Shown: piece after piece, positions 10,488-21,623 of the stretch
Numbering within the stretch: position 1 is the stretch's first letter
Layout of the letters: each line of letters starts with the position of its first letter
Origin: Nemertoderma westbladi
Taxonomy: Eukaryota > Xenacoelomorpha > Nemertodermatida > Nemertodermatidae
Assembly: GCA_032718475.1 (NCBI GenBank)
Contig: JAUCBJ010001738.1
Coordinates: forward strand, 1 to 51,080
DNA: 51,080 nucleotides
Direction of reading: 5' to 3'
Translations under genes and position numbers: made by a program
Notes under the pieces: generated by a model
Database searches by the model: none
The model's input: only the letters and a program-made list of their open reading frames with translations
Told to the model about the DNA's origin: nothing

Positions 10488-12345
10488 AAAAAGACCAGCA
10501 CTTGAAGCAGCCTGTTCTAATGAGCTGAGGAGTCGTTGGGCTCCCTCTAATGATTCTGAGAGTACTCCTAAGTCATCAGCAAAGTCTAGATCAGTTAGGT
10601 ACTTGGCAGGATTTCCTCGACTTCTGGAGCCAGTAGGTGGAGTTATCATCACCCCATCATCATTATGATGATCTAAGGACATGCGTAGAACATAGTCAAC
10701 CACAATTATGAACAAGAATGGTGCAAGTGTGTCTCCTTGGAGGACTCACCATAATACTTCAAATGGTTCTCTGTCACCGTCAACAGTAGACACAAATGTT
10801 GTCAAACCATCGTATACTGATCTGATTGCTGCAATAATTTCGTCAGGAATCCCATATAATGAAAGTATGCTAAACATACTTGAGCGAGAGACTGAAACAA
10901 AGGCCTTGAAGAAGTCAACAAAGACAACAGCCAGAAGCCTGTCTCTCTTTCTTCACTTATCCTTCTAAGTGAAAAAAAGGGTTCCATGATCCCACGACAT
11001 TCTGATGTCCACGGAGCAGTCTCTCAATGGGATCCCTGATGCGATTTAATAGAATTCTATTATATATAGCTTTGTAGCAAACGAGATCAATGAGATTCCC
11101 CGAAAAGAACCATAGAGTGTTAGGTTGCCATTCTTGGGGACTGGCACCAACTTATTTGTTTTTATTTCTTGTGGGACTCTTGATGTTCGGTACATGTCTA
11201 CTATGATGGGTTAAATGAGCTTCAAAGACTAAGGTATTTTAAAGACTTCAGGGGGGCACCATCTACTCCCCTGGCATGATTGGTCTTAATGTTCTTTGCA
11301 GCAGCCTTCACTTCAGCAAAGGAGATATCGCCAATGTGAATATCTGGTAGGACAGACTCAAACACTTTTAGTTCTGTAAAGTTATCAGGCAATACCCTGT
11401 CATTATTGAGGAGCTTTTCAAAGTGGGCCATCCAACCATTGAGGCGCTGGCTGGTGATTCAGCCTTAACCTTGGTGGTTGGTTGGATTTTCCACCCAGTA
11501 AGCAAGGTGATCGATTTCCATGCCTGGGATGATTGCCTACTGTCGTTGGCATCATTGATGGCATCAACCTGTTGGTTTATATGCTCCTGTAGATTAACAG
11601 AGTACTGCCTGTTCAGGGACCTAGATGCAGCCTTAACTGCATTCTTGGCCGCTGTAGTCTGTTTGAGTTGGGACTCTTTCTGCGCGCCTTATAGAGGTCA
11701 TTTCGGCACTTCAGATTTTGTGGTGAGTCCAGGGGGGCCTTATTCCTGTTTCGAGGGTATATAGGAACTGTTTCTGCAGCTGCTAACTTAACTGTTTCTG
11801 TCAAGGCAGTATAGCCTTCGCAGTGATCTGCCGCCACAGAGGCAAGAACCTCATACCTGTTGCTCAGCTGTAGTGTGAAGATGGATCTCACACTTGTCTG
11901 TTGCAACAGAGGACCAGTCATGCCGCGGCAAGGCAGATTTCGTTGTTCTGCTAGCACGCAGACTAGGTCTCACTTTGACCACAATAAGGCGGTGATCACT
12001 GGAGAAGGGTCGAAGTGTAATTGCATTACAGTCTTGTATAGAGCTCCTGTATTTCCTGCGAAACAGAATATGGTCTATCTGGGACTTGTGACCACTGGGT
12101 CAACTATGAGTCCATAGCTTTCCAGTTCGCTTCTTGAACTGGGTTCCAGTCGAAAACAATCCATTTCCAGGGATAAAATCTTGAAGATGGACGGAATTTC
12201 GGTTAACATTATTGCTATAGACCCAGGGCGATGTAGGTGATTGATGCAGACTTGCATTAAAGTCTCCCAGGAATGTTAAGAATGCATGCTGATCCACTCC
12301 ATCAGTAGCTGCTTGTAGATTGTGGTAGAAACTTTCCACCTCATT

Positions 12346-12553
12346 TAATTCTTACTTACTTAATTCTATACTTAATTTAATTCTTACTTACTTAATTCTA
12401 TACTTAATTTTGCATTTATTATTTAAATAATAATTCTGAACCGGTATTTATATCACTTTTATCTCTATTGTATTTTGTTATAATTATTTGTTATTATGGA
12501 CATACGTCTGTCCGGATTAAATATAAATATAAATATAAAATATGAATATAATG
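12346..12553 (+). mobile_element. possible 3' end of a third LINE (RTE-like) inside copy A
   Basis: AT-rich segment foreign to the LINE it interrupts. It begins with two copies of a 30-bp AT-rich unit and contains GGACATACGTCTGTCCGG followed by ATTAAATATAAATATAAATA. A GTCCGGAT-type sequence followed by an (ATAAAT)n-type tail is how many RTE-type LINE 3' ends look, which is the only ground for this call. No clear target duplication was seen, and the endonuclease bases at the site are deleted. Confidence 0.35.
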
Positions 12554-12695
12554 CTATCATCTGCTGACGTGAGGGCGAGTCTCCAACTGCCCACCATGTC
12601 CTTAATCAGAACCTCATCAGTGTGTCCAGTCTGCATTCGGTGCTCTTGAATACCCACTGCGCTAAGAGAATCTGAGTGAATCTGAGGCAAGTCAC

Positions 12696-13721
12696 TTGAC
12701 TAGACACTCTCTTAGTGCAGTGGGTGTTCAAGAGCACCGAATGCAGACTGGACAGACTGATGAGGTTCTGATTAAGGACATGGGGGGCGGTTGGCGACTC
12801 GCCCTTGCTTCAGCAGATGATAGTGGCTATGGTGGAATTGGTCTATTGATGAATCCAACTGCGCATGCAGCATTGGACAAAATAGACCAATTCTCTAACC
12901 GCATCATCCGTTGCCACTTCTCATGTTCTGGAAGACTGGCTAAGAAGTTTCCTAAGGTGGTTCTGATTGTGTGCTACTCTCCAACTAGTGTTTCCCCAGT
13001 AGAGGAGGTGGAAAGTTTCTACCACAATCAACAAGCAGCTACTGATGGAGTGGATCAGCATGCATTCTTAACATTCCTGGGAGACTTTAATGCAAGTCTG
13101 CATCAATCACCTACATCGCCCTGGGTCTATAGCAATAGTGTTAACCGAAATTCCGTCTATCTTCAGGATTTTATCTCTGGAAATGGATTGTTTTCGGCTG
13201 GAACCCAGTTCAAGAAGCGAACTGGAAAGCTATGGACTTATAGTGGACCCAGTGGTCACAAGTCCCAGATAGACCATATCCTGTTTCGTAGGAAATACAG
13301 GAGCTCTATACAAGACTGTAATGCATTTACACTTCGGCCCTTCTCCAGTGATCACCGCCTTATTGTGGCCAAGGTAAGACTTAGTCTGCGTGCTAGCAGA
13401 ACAACGAAATCTGCCTTGCCGCGGCATGACTGGTCCTCTCTGTTGCAACAGCCAAGTGTGAGATCCAGCTTCACACTACAGCTGAGCAACAGGTATGAGG
13501 CTCTTGCCTCTGAGGCGGCAGATCACTGTGAGGGCTATACTGCCTTCACAGAGGCAGTTACGTTAGCAGCTGCAGAAACAGTTCCTGTATACCCTCGAAA
13601 CTGGAAACGGGCCCCCTGGACTGACTACAAAATTCAGAAGTGCCGAAATGACCTCTCACAAGGCGCAGAAAGAGTCCCGACTCAAACAGACTACAGTATT
13701 CTGTTAATTTACAGGAGCTAA
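12696..13721 (+). pseudogene. LINE family 1, copy B: AP-type endonuclease domain
   Basis: This frame encodes most of an apurinic/apyrimidinic-like endonuclease, which nicks target DNA to prime reverse transcription. Visible motifs in order: VGVQEHR (usual ..QE.R), GGIGLLM, VCYSPTS, LGDFNASLHQ (catalytic GDFNA), GHKSQIDHILFRR and FSSDHRLIVAKVRL (catalytic SDH). The N-terminal strand before VGVQE is missing, so the copy is 5' truncated near 12709; the first codons of the frame are probably foreign. The domain runs into linker sequence (SNRYEALASEAADHCEGYT) and ends at tandem stops TAATAA at 13719-13724. An inverted copy of its first part lies just to the left (12554-12665), belonging to copy A. 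Confidence 0.85.
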
Positions 13722-15548
13722 TAAACCAAGAGGTTGATGCCATCAATGATGCTGACGACAGCAGGCAATCATCCCAGGCATGGAGATCGATCAACTCTGC
13801 TTGCTGGTCGAAAAAGCCAACCAACCACCAAGGTTAAGGCTGAATCACCAGCCGATCGCCTCAATGGTTGGAAGGCCCACTTTGAAAAGCTCCTCAATAA
13901 TGACAGGGTATTGCCTGATAACTTTATAGAAGTAAAAGTGTCTGAGTCTGTACTCCCAGATATTCCCATTGGTGATATCTCCTTTGCAGAAGTGAAGGCT
14001 GCTGCAAAGAGCATTAAGACCAATCGTGCCAGTGTAGTAGATGGTGTTCCCCCTGAGGTCTTTAAAATACCTGAGTGTTTAAAGCTCATTTATCCCATCA
14101 TAGTAGACATGTACCGAACAACAAGAGTCCCACAAGAAATGAAAACAAATAAGTTGGTGCCAGTTCCCAAGAAGGGCAACCTAACACTCTATGGTTCTTT
14201 TCGGGGAACCTCATTGATCTTGATTGCTGCAAAACTATACAATAAATCGCATCAGGGATCCCATTGAGAGACTGCTCCGTGGAAATCAGAATGGGTTCCG
14301 TAAAGGTCGTGGGACCATGGAGCCCATGTTGGCACTTAGAAGGATAATTGAAGAGTTATCAAAAAAGAAAGACAGGCATCTGGCTGTTATCTTTGTTGAC
14401 TTCTTCAAGGCCTTTGATTCAGTCTCTCGCTCACGTATGTTCAGCATACTTTCATTATATGGGATTCCTGATGAAATTATTGCAGCAATCAGATCAGTAT
14501 ACGATGGTTCGACAACATTTGTGTCAACTGTTGACGGTGACACAGAACCATTTGAAGTGTTATGGGGCGTCCTCCAGGGAGACACACTTGCACCATTCTT
14601 GTTCATAATTGTTGTTGACTATGTTCTACGCATGTCCTTAGATCACCATAATGATGATGGGGTGATGATAACTCCACCTACTGGCTCCAGAAGTCGAGGA
14701 AATCCTGCCAAGTACCTAACTGATCTAGACTTTGCTGATGACTTAGGAGTACTCTCAGAATCACTAGAGGGAGCCCAACGGCTCCTCAGCTCATTAGAAC
14801 ATGCTGCTTCTAGTATTGGTCTTTTTATTAACTCCAGAAAGACCAACATTTTGACAGTTAACTTTGAAAGTCCTCAGCAAGTCTCTGATCGGATGAGCCT
14901 AAGCTCAAAAGATGGTATGCTTGAGCATGTGGATGACTTCTGTTACCTGGGATCATGGATCCGGAAGTCAGGTGAGGACCTTCAAATACGTAAGGGAAAG
15001 GCATGGGTAGCCTTGAATAGGCTTTCCTGGATTTGGAAGTCACCGAGAATTAATCGGACACTTAAGGTCCGATTATTTATAGCAGCAGTAGTCCCAGTAC
15101 TCCTCTATGGGAGTCCATGCTGGGCTCTAACTGCTGAGGACACCAAATCTCTGGATGGCACATTCACAAGAATGCTACGCCGGGTTCATTGTGTCAAGTA
15201 CAATGCACACATCTCCAACCAGACACTATATAACATTGGAGGTGTCTCATTGGTTCCCCCAAGCTTGACACTAGAACAAAATCGCCTCCGCTTTGCAAGA
15301 CATTGATTTCGCCATGAGGACCAGCCAGTGCATAATGTTGTACTTTGGCGGCCTCGTGGGGTGGATGAGCATGGTGGACAGCCCATGACTTTCTTGAGAC
15401 GCATCTTAAAGGACACTGACCTTGAAGATGCGGATGATCTAGCAAATGTCATGGGTGATAGGGAGTTGTGGCGGTGCAATTTTGTCGATAAGCCGGCACA
15501 GCATTCTTAAAATGCAGCTGCAATGCAGCATGCCGATCCTAGTAGTAG
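12709..15548 (+). mobile_element. LINE family 1, copy B (plus strand)
   Basis: Whole-element span of the plus-strand copy, from the endonuclease truncation point to the terminal TAGTAGTAG at about 15548. The 3' untranslated region is short: stop codon, hairpin GCTGCAATGCAGC at 15517-15529, GCCGATCC and the TAG repeats. Copies A, B and D share this same 3' end, which defines the family. Confidence 0.85.
13725..15510 (+). pseudogene. LINE family 1, copy B: linker, reverse transcriptase and C-terminal tail
   Basis: Continues the endonuclease reading after the TAATAA with frame changes near 13800 and 14245. From 14224 the reverse transcriptase is nearly intact: NQNGFRKGRGT, IFVDFFKAFDS (motif A Asp), WGVLQGDTLAPFLF (motif B), DLDFADDLGVLS (catalytic FADD) and CYLGSWIRKSGEDLQIRKGK. 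YGSPCWALTAEDTKSLDG and RRVHCVKYN follow. A single in-frame TGA at 15304-15306 replaces a Cys codon seen in the other copies; beyond it the same frame goes on to GGQPMTFLRRILKDTDLEDA and ends at VDKPAQHS (stop about 15508-15510). The enzyme would copy element RNA at the nicked target. With several lesions this copy is inactive. The clade was not assigned; the AP-endonuclease plus reverse-transcriptase plan excludes site-specific R2-type elements. Confidence 0.88.
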
Positions 15549-15890
15549 CGCTAAGAGAAGACTTATCTGCCAAGGCCGTCAGCCCACCTTGTCGCATTGG
15601 GGACCCGAGTGTTAGGGTGTCTACTGAGGCTAGTCTAGTGACTTGCCTCAGATTCACCAATGGCTTTGTTGGTCGGGGTGGAACATGAGAGTAGCCTCCA
15701 ACTCTATATCCCCTCTCCCCCTCACAATCTGGCCTCCCTGGTGACCCAGGGTTTGGGCCAGAAAGGTCATCAGGAAAGGGACTCACAGAATTATTGGCCG
15801 CTCTCTCTCCAGTAGGGGGTGAAACAGGCAGCCGGTAAGGAGATAACTGACGCCTGTGAGGCCAATTGTGTCCGGTTATTCCTCAGGTCA
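15549..15890 (+). other. probable 5' region of another family-1 LINE copy
   Basis: Just after copy B's tail there is GC-richer sequence containing CTAGTGACTTGCCTCAGATT (15635-15654). Its reverse complement, with small differences, occurs at about 12675-12695 at the 5' side of copy A on the minus strand. This shared stretch upstream of the endonuclease suggests element 5' leader or ORF1-proximal sequence. A plus-strand frame (LSAKAVSPPCRIGDPSVRVS) is open across it but not recognisable. Confidence 0.35.
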
Positions 15891-15901
15891 CATTACTGAC
15901 C

Positions 15902-16580
15902 AGTTTGTACAGTAAGTTTGTACAGTAAGTTTGTACAGTAAGTTTGTACATTAAGTTTGTACAGTAAGTTTGTACAGTAAGTTTGTACAGTAAGTTTGTA
16001 CATTAAGTTTGTACAGTAAGTTTGTACATTAAGTTTGTACAGTAAGTTTGTACATTAAGTTTGTACAGTAAGTTTGTACAGTAAGTTTGTACAGTCAGTT
16101 TGTACATTAAGTTTGTACATTAAGTTTGTACATTAAGTTTGTACAGTAAGTTTGTACAGTAAGTTTGTACATTAAGTTTGTACAGTAAGTTTGTACATTA
16201 AGTTTGTACAGTAAGTTTGTACATTAAGTTTGTACATTAAGTTTGTACAGTAAGTTTGTACATTAAGTTTGTACATTAAGTTTGTACATTAAGTTTGTAC
16301 AGTAAGTTTGTACATTAAGTTTGTACAGTAAGTTTGTACATTAAGTTTGTACATTAAGTTTGTACAGTAAGTTTGTACAGTAAGTTTGTACATTAAGTTT
16401 GTACAGTAAGTTTGTACATTAAGTTTGTACATTAAGTTTGTACATTAAGTTTGTACAGTAAGTTTGTACAGTAAGTTTGTACAGTAAGTTTGTACATTAA
16501 GTTTGTACAGTAAGTTTGTACATTAAGTTTGTACATTAAGTTTGAACAGTAAGTTTGTACAGTAAGTTTGTACAGTTTGT
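15902..16580. repeat. minisatellite, 13-bp unit, about 52 copies
   Basis: Unit GTTTGTACAGTAA alternates irregularly with GTTTGTACATTAA (G or T at one position). The array stays in register to about 16580, with rare substitutions such as GTCAG near 16095 and TTTGAACA near 16543. Confidence 0.97.
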
Positions 16581-17527
16581 ACTTATATGTAACCATTTGT
16601 TCAAGTTCATTTATATTTATTCCCAATTAAACCACAAATTAAACAAAAATTTACATACAATATAAGAAAAGAAATGGAGGAGACAGCGTGTAGCGCCAGT
16701 TGAACTACGTAATTGTAATATCTATTAAAGCATTGCAACATAAATTATGCGTCAGAAATCATTATGTGTTACATTAATTGTGAAATTATTATGATTGAAT
16801 ATTAAGAGAAATTTAGAAATTTCTTACACAAAATTTCCTTTTTCGCTTGACTTTATTTTATTGCATTTTCACATCACTGTATACCATTGTACCAGTATAT
16901 GATCACACCTTCGTCATGGATGTATTTCATACATGGAGATTGGTACTGTATGTTTATGCCTAGCGGCTGCAGTTCAAATAATACAGTACTAAAACACCTG
17001 TGAATGGCAAAGGTTATTATTATTCATCCACGTTAATTGGTTAAAAAGGTTAAAAAGTTAATAGGTTAAAAAGGTTAAATGGTAATAGTTTAAAAAGGTT
17101 AAAAAGTTAATAGGTTAAAAAGGTTAAAAGTCAATAGGTTAAAAAGCAATTTTTCGGGATGAAATATTATATCGTATGTAACCTGTCATGACCTGAATCG
17201 TGTGTTTAAAATATTTAGTTTATCTGATGTTAAACAATATATACCGTAAAACAACCGGTAACTAACAAATAGAATGTCAACGATTTATGTTTTATGTTGA
17301 CAATTAATTATTTTATATTGATGGGCTGTGCTTAATCGCGATATCAATTAATTAACATACGTGACATTTGTTAATTAGTTTGCATATTTGCCATACAGGT
17401 CACTATTTGTTTTAATTATTAAACAATTTCTCACGCTGATAACATTTAGTTGTTATATGTAATATAATTTATACTTGTTGAGATGGTAAGAATAATCAGC
17501 CAAGTCAGATTACCAATACACAATTGC
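16581..17527. other. AT-rich intergenic stretch
   Basis: No coding frame supported. It contains the small GGTTAAAAA repeat listed separately; otherwise nothing recognised. Confidence 0.5.
17037..17145. repeat. short degenerate tandem repeat based on GGTTAAAAA
   Basis: Repeated GGTTAAAAAGGTTAAAAAGT and GGTTAAAAA blocks with spacers AATA or TAAT across about 110 bases; the longer register of about 30 bases recurs three times. Confidence 0.8.
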
Positions 17528-17955
17528 ACTACTACTAATACTGCTACTAGAGCGAGCGAACTCGTACAGTGGAAATGAGATCCTTTCAGGCTTCCCGATT
17601 CGCCAAAGTTGTCACAATTTCGTTGTTCCTAAGTTTCTGAAGTTGGGCTATATATATAATGTCCTCATTGCATAATCCAATACAATTATGAATAGTAGTC
17701 TAATGGCGCCAATGTCACCTTACAGTACACCAGCCACGGTTGAGTAGAACTCAGTTTCACCATCTGGTGAGAGTACGTGAGCTTCTGTATCACAATATAA
17801 CAATCCAATGCCAGCCACAATTACTTCTGGTGTTCCATAATCACATAGGATATTCAGCGTTTTACCTCCATGGATGGTGTGGATGTCATTCTTGAAGTCC
17901 ACAAATGGAAGGCTCTTTGAATTAATTCCTTCAGCCGACCTTCTGTAGCGAAAGT
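17528..17955 (-). mobile_element. LINE family 2, copy E (minus strand), internally deleted
   Basis: Minus-strand sequence matches copy C (19352-21512): a reverse-transcriptase piece (FVDFKNDIHTIHGGKTLNIL, YGTPEVIVAGI, LSPDGETEF, AGVLQGD-type end) is joined directly to the extreme C-terminus. Relative to copy C about 700 bases between the motif-B region and the tail are missing; the junction falls at a TATATATA stretch near 17650. It ends, like copy C, with Val-Arg-Val-Arg codons, a stop and TAGTAG-type repeats. Several stops are present; non-functional. Confidence 0.75.
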
Positions 17956-18284
17956 ACACAATATACGACATTTATGAACACAGTTTAAATGGTTCTTTAA
18001 GTAGCTCAGGCTCAATAACACCCCAAACAGCACCACACCGCTAAAAACTGAAGCTCTCCTATACCTGCCGCCATGGAGACAGTAAGAGGTGGAACAGAGG
18101 AGTACAAACTGCAATCGTCGTCGAACATCCAACAGCTCGGGAGATAAAGTAGTCGAACACCCCACACCGCGGGATATAAGTAGTCTGCTTTATACGGCTA
18201 GACAGAGTTTCCAGATTACATGAGTGGCTACCCAATCCCTAATAAGGGCAATAATGACCAAAATTCCGCTAAGACAAAGTCTGT

Positions 18285-18497
18285 AGACTTATTTCCAAAG
18301 CGGTCCCCCCAGGACTTTACTCCCCAGAGGAAACTCCAGTACTGATTTAGCTACCATTTTAAGGATACAAGGAAGAGATGCGCCCTGGCCAGTTGCTTTG
18401 TAGCATTTGTGCTGAACCCTGCATTGGCCCCAATGCGGGGGTCGAACCCACGACCTCCAATATGAATTCAATGCAACCACTACACCACCTCCACCAT
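18285..18497 (-). mobile_element. tRNA-derived SINE (minus strand)
   Basis: On the minus strand, TGGTGTAGTGGTTGCATT (A-box/D-arm) is followed about 30 bases later by GGTCGTGGGTTCGACCCCCG, a textbook B box/T-arm. The arrangement resembles a tRNA-Glu-type head with a decayed anticodon arm. An unrelated body follows towards 18285. It would have been transcribed by RNA polymerase III from the internal boxes. The 3' end is approximate and no target duplication was identified. Confidence 0.6.
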
Positions 18498-18512
18498 GGT
18501 GTAGTGGTTGCA
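18472..18512. repeat. perfect inverted repeat of the tRNA A-box region
   Basis: TGCAACCACTACACCA (18472-18487) and TGGTGTAGTGGTTGCA (18497-18512) are exact reverse complements around a 9-base spacer. Two A-box heads therefore point away from each other; only the left one continues into a B box. Confidence 0.9.
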
Positions 18513-19351
18513 ACTTATGGTTTGTGCCTTACCAACAAACCCTAATCCAAAATTCAAACCTAACCCACCATTTACCCGATACGTAGACTGCCTACTCTCT
18601 ACACCAGTAACTGTTACCGATACCATGATACTTTAGGCGGGACCTAAAGTCCCCCCGGGATCTAAAGCCTCGTTTTCAATTAACCTAAAGAGTCGCAAGA
18701 GTGTGATTGCGGTGGCCCGAAGTCTGCTCTGTGAGGGCGAGATAGCGGCCTCATTTATCGAGCAATAAAACAGATAAAAGGGAATCATTACGATTTGTGA
18801 CAAAATGTTAAATTTTTGAATTATTGTTTTTAATCAACAAAAAATTGAAATTTTTTATTGATTGGGAGAAAGTGTAATTAGTTGTTTCACCATGCTTATT
18901 TACCTAGCGCCCTCGAGTACTCAGTGTTGAAGTGCTAACGTAGTGCCGCCAGTTAGCGTGCATTTATTATAATGAGAAAATGAAAACGTTTTCTAATTCA
19001 ATGCGTAATTGTATTCATGTATAATTTTCTAACAATTTTAGACGTTTTAGGGTGATTTTATACAGAGAGTTTATGGAGAAGCCAAAACGGAAGAACAAAC
19101 AAACAGAAACTGACAAAGAAACAATAATGTTTATTAGAAATAAGAATTAATCTGTGATGGGAGGGGCAGAGTCCATCCTAACTAGTGAAACTCGGGGAGA
19201 GGGGGTTGGAGTGTACAACCCTCAAAGTAATGCTACGCCACCTTGTGAGGTTTAACGATTTCGCGAAATGCACAATTATCGCTATCTGCCATCTACTATA
19301 GTATACTATTGCGCAGATGTTGGCTAGTAGATCTTGATCCAGTGCGTTTTA
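18513..19351. other. intergenic stretch without recognised genes
   Basis: Mixed composition, with an AT-rich part near 18780-18890. No coding frame, RNA gene or element was recognised. Confidence 0.5.
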
Positions 19352-21512
19352 AACTACTAGGTCGAGCGAACTCGGACAGTGGAAATGAGATCCTTCCAGG
19401 CTTCCCGATTCTCCATAGTTGTCGCAATCTCGTTTCTCCCAAGTTCAGTATCCCTTTCAAGTTGATCTATATATGTTATGGCCGGTCGTCCACGACTACG
19501 CTTTCCATGAGTTGGTTACCAGAAAAGTAGATCTGGTATGACCTCGTCTTTACTTCGCCAGCAGTGCCCACTGAATCTTAATCTGCGTTCACGGAGGGTG
19601 GTTGATACAGGTGGTATTGTACCATAAAGCTCGGCGTTTGTCATGTGTTGTCTCCAGCTGATGTTTAGGGCTGCCCTTAGTAGTCTTGTGTAGCAACCAT
19701 CAATTCGTTGTTCAAGTGATTTAGTCAGTGTCCAGGTCTCACCTCCGTATAAAAATAAAAAAATACACTTTCCACTGGGGCTCGAAAGAACTTGGTCTTC
19801 AGGTGCCTGGAGAGATCTGATTTCCAGATGGTATCCATTTTTGATAGAGCTACCCAAGCCTTTGCTTTCCTAACTTCTATGTCCTTTTTGCTACTCTCTA
19901 TCCATGATCCAAGGTACTGGAAGTCGTCGACCTGCCTTAGTTGATTATTATCAATGGTTGTAAAGTTTCCATCAATATTAAAAGTCATGAATTCGGTCTT
20001 GGTAGCATTTGATTTATATGCAATCCAACCTCCTTAGCAGCCCTCTCCACTTTATTTAGTAGAAGCTGTGCATCTGCTAGCGTATTAGAGAGCAGGGCGA
20101 TGTCATCCGCAAAGTCGGTGTCTGTGACTGTAGTTGCTGGATATCTAGTACTTCTGCGTTCTTGAAGTGTGAATCCCAGATCTTCACTCATTGTGGCCGT
20201 CCTCATTGCGTAATCCAGTACAATTACAAATAGTAATGGTGCTAATGTGTCACCTTGCAGTACGCCAGCCAGGATTGAGAAAAACTCAGTTTCACCATCT
20301 GGTGAGAGTACCTGCGCTTCTGTGTCAAAAATAACAATCTAATGCCAGCAACAATTACTTCTGGTATTCCATAAGCTCTTAGGATTTCAAGCATTTTACC
20401 TCTATGGATGGAGTCGAATGCCTTCTTGAAGTCCACAAACGTCATGACTGCGGGGAGATTTTTTTACTTAATTCCTTCAATCAGTCTCCGTAGTGCAAGT
20501 ATCTGAGCTATTGTTGATCTACTTGGTCGAAATCCGTTTTGGCTCTTACGCAGTTGTTTCTCTATGTGAGGCCTAATCCTATATAGAATCATTTTATTGT
20601 ATATTTTGGCAGCTAGCACAAGCAGACAGATCCCACGATAGTACCTCGGTATACCGACGTCTCCTTTCTTGGGGAGAGGCTTTAGTTGACCTTTAGTCCA
20701 AATTGGTGGTGGCTTTTCCACTTTTAACATCCGGTTGCAAACATTCAATAATGGTCTGTTTAGCACTCCTATTTTCCATACCTCCGCTGAGATTTCACCT
20801 AATCCACTCGCTTTATTATTGGACATTTAATGCTTCTTTGGAGTTCGGCAGGTGTGAAGTCCCCTGTTTTTATAGGTAGTGTCTTGTGATATATTTTCCT
20901 TGCAGGGCTGACTTCGATGTTTGGTGGCTGACCAAGCAAGTTGCTGAAGTGATTTTTCCAATTCCCAACACGTCCTTCAGGACTATCGGCTCTGAGGCGC
21001 CCCTTTGCACAACTTTTCCGACCAGATACCTCATTTACAGTTTCGATTCGATTCGATTCGATTCGTTTTTTAAAGTCTTGATTGTTGCTGTATGTGAGCA
21101 GTTGTAATTGCTTCAGTTTTATCCTGTATGTACTTTTCCTGGCTGATGTTGTAGGCCAATTTAAGATCGTCCTTAGATTTCTCAACCTTGTTAATGTTTT
21201 CGGTTGTTGGTTGTTCGGTTTTAACTTTGTAGGCTATCTTAAGATCTTCTCTCTTACAAGTAACCTCAGAGTTTTGGCATGGCACATACTGTTTTCGTTT
21301 GGGTTTCTGGGGGATATGCCTCTTAGCTGATTCCTTGTGGCCTTTTATTATATTCTGGTATATTGAATCGGTGGACTGGTCTTCATCCATTGACTGAAGT
21401 GCTTCAAAGCGGTTTTGAACTTCTACTGTGTTTTAAACAATAGGATTTATTTCTCCTGTTTCAACAACCGGTTCCTTGTTGACTATGTTTGCTATGTTTA
21501 CTATGTTTGTAG
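19352..21512 (-). mobile_element. LINE family 2, copy C (minus strand): linker, reverse transcriptase, C-terminus
   Basis: Read on the minus strand from 21512: post-endonuclease linker (NRFEALQSMDEDQ, SAKRHIPQKPKRK), YNISQEKYIQDKTEAI and VGNWKNHFSNLLGQPP. The reverse transcriptase follows with LKPLPKKGDVGIPRYYRGIC, SQNGFRPSRSTI, TFVDFKKAFDSIHRGKM, LQGDTLAPLLF-type sequence and DTDFADDIALLSNT. Then come FQYLGSWIESSKKDIEVRKA, GGETWTLTKS and RRLRFSGHCWRSKDE, and a tail ending Val-Arg-Val-Arg-Ser-Thr-stop followed by TAGTAG at about 19352-19365. Frameshifts (near 20330, 20460, 20810, 21010) and stops (for example in the linker near 21435) kill it. The endonuclease is absent. The protein differs clearly from family 1 but shares its domain plan. 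Its upstream side is cut by copy D. Confidence 0.85.
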
Positions 21513-21623
21513 GACATTGCCTTCGCCGTGAGGACCAGCCAGTGCATATTTTTGTGCTTTGGCAGCCTCATGGAGTAAATAAGCATGGTGGACAGCCCAT
21601 GACTTTCTTGAGACGCATCTTAA

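Larger units (their letters stand above)
9683..12700 (-). mobile_element. LINE family 1, copy A (minus strand), degenerate
   Basis: Read on the minus strand, the copy starts near 12700-12665 with the first part of an AP-endonuclease domain, is interrupted at about 12346-12553 by unrelated AT-rich DNA that replaces roughly 180 bases of the endonuclease, resumes at 12345 (FLGDFNASLHQSP), and continues through the linker and reverse transcriptase (YLTDLDFADDLGVL near 10600). It ends with a C-terminal tail (GGRPMTFLRLILKDTGLEDA, then NFVDKPAQHS) at about 9750. A 3' untranslated region with TA repeats and a GCTGCAATGCAGC hairpin ends in a TAGTAGTAGT tail at 9683. Stops and frameshifts are numerous. 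A second-family 3' end is inserted at 10440-10487. It lies head to head with copy B. Confidence 0.85.
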
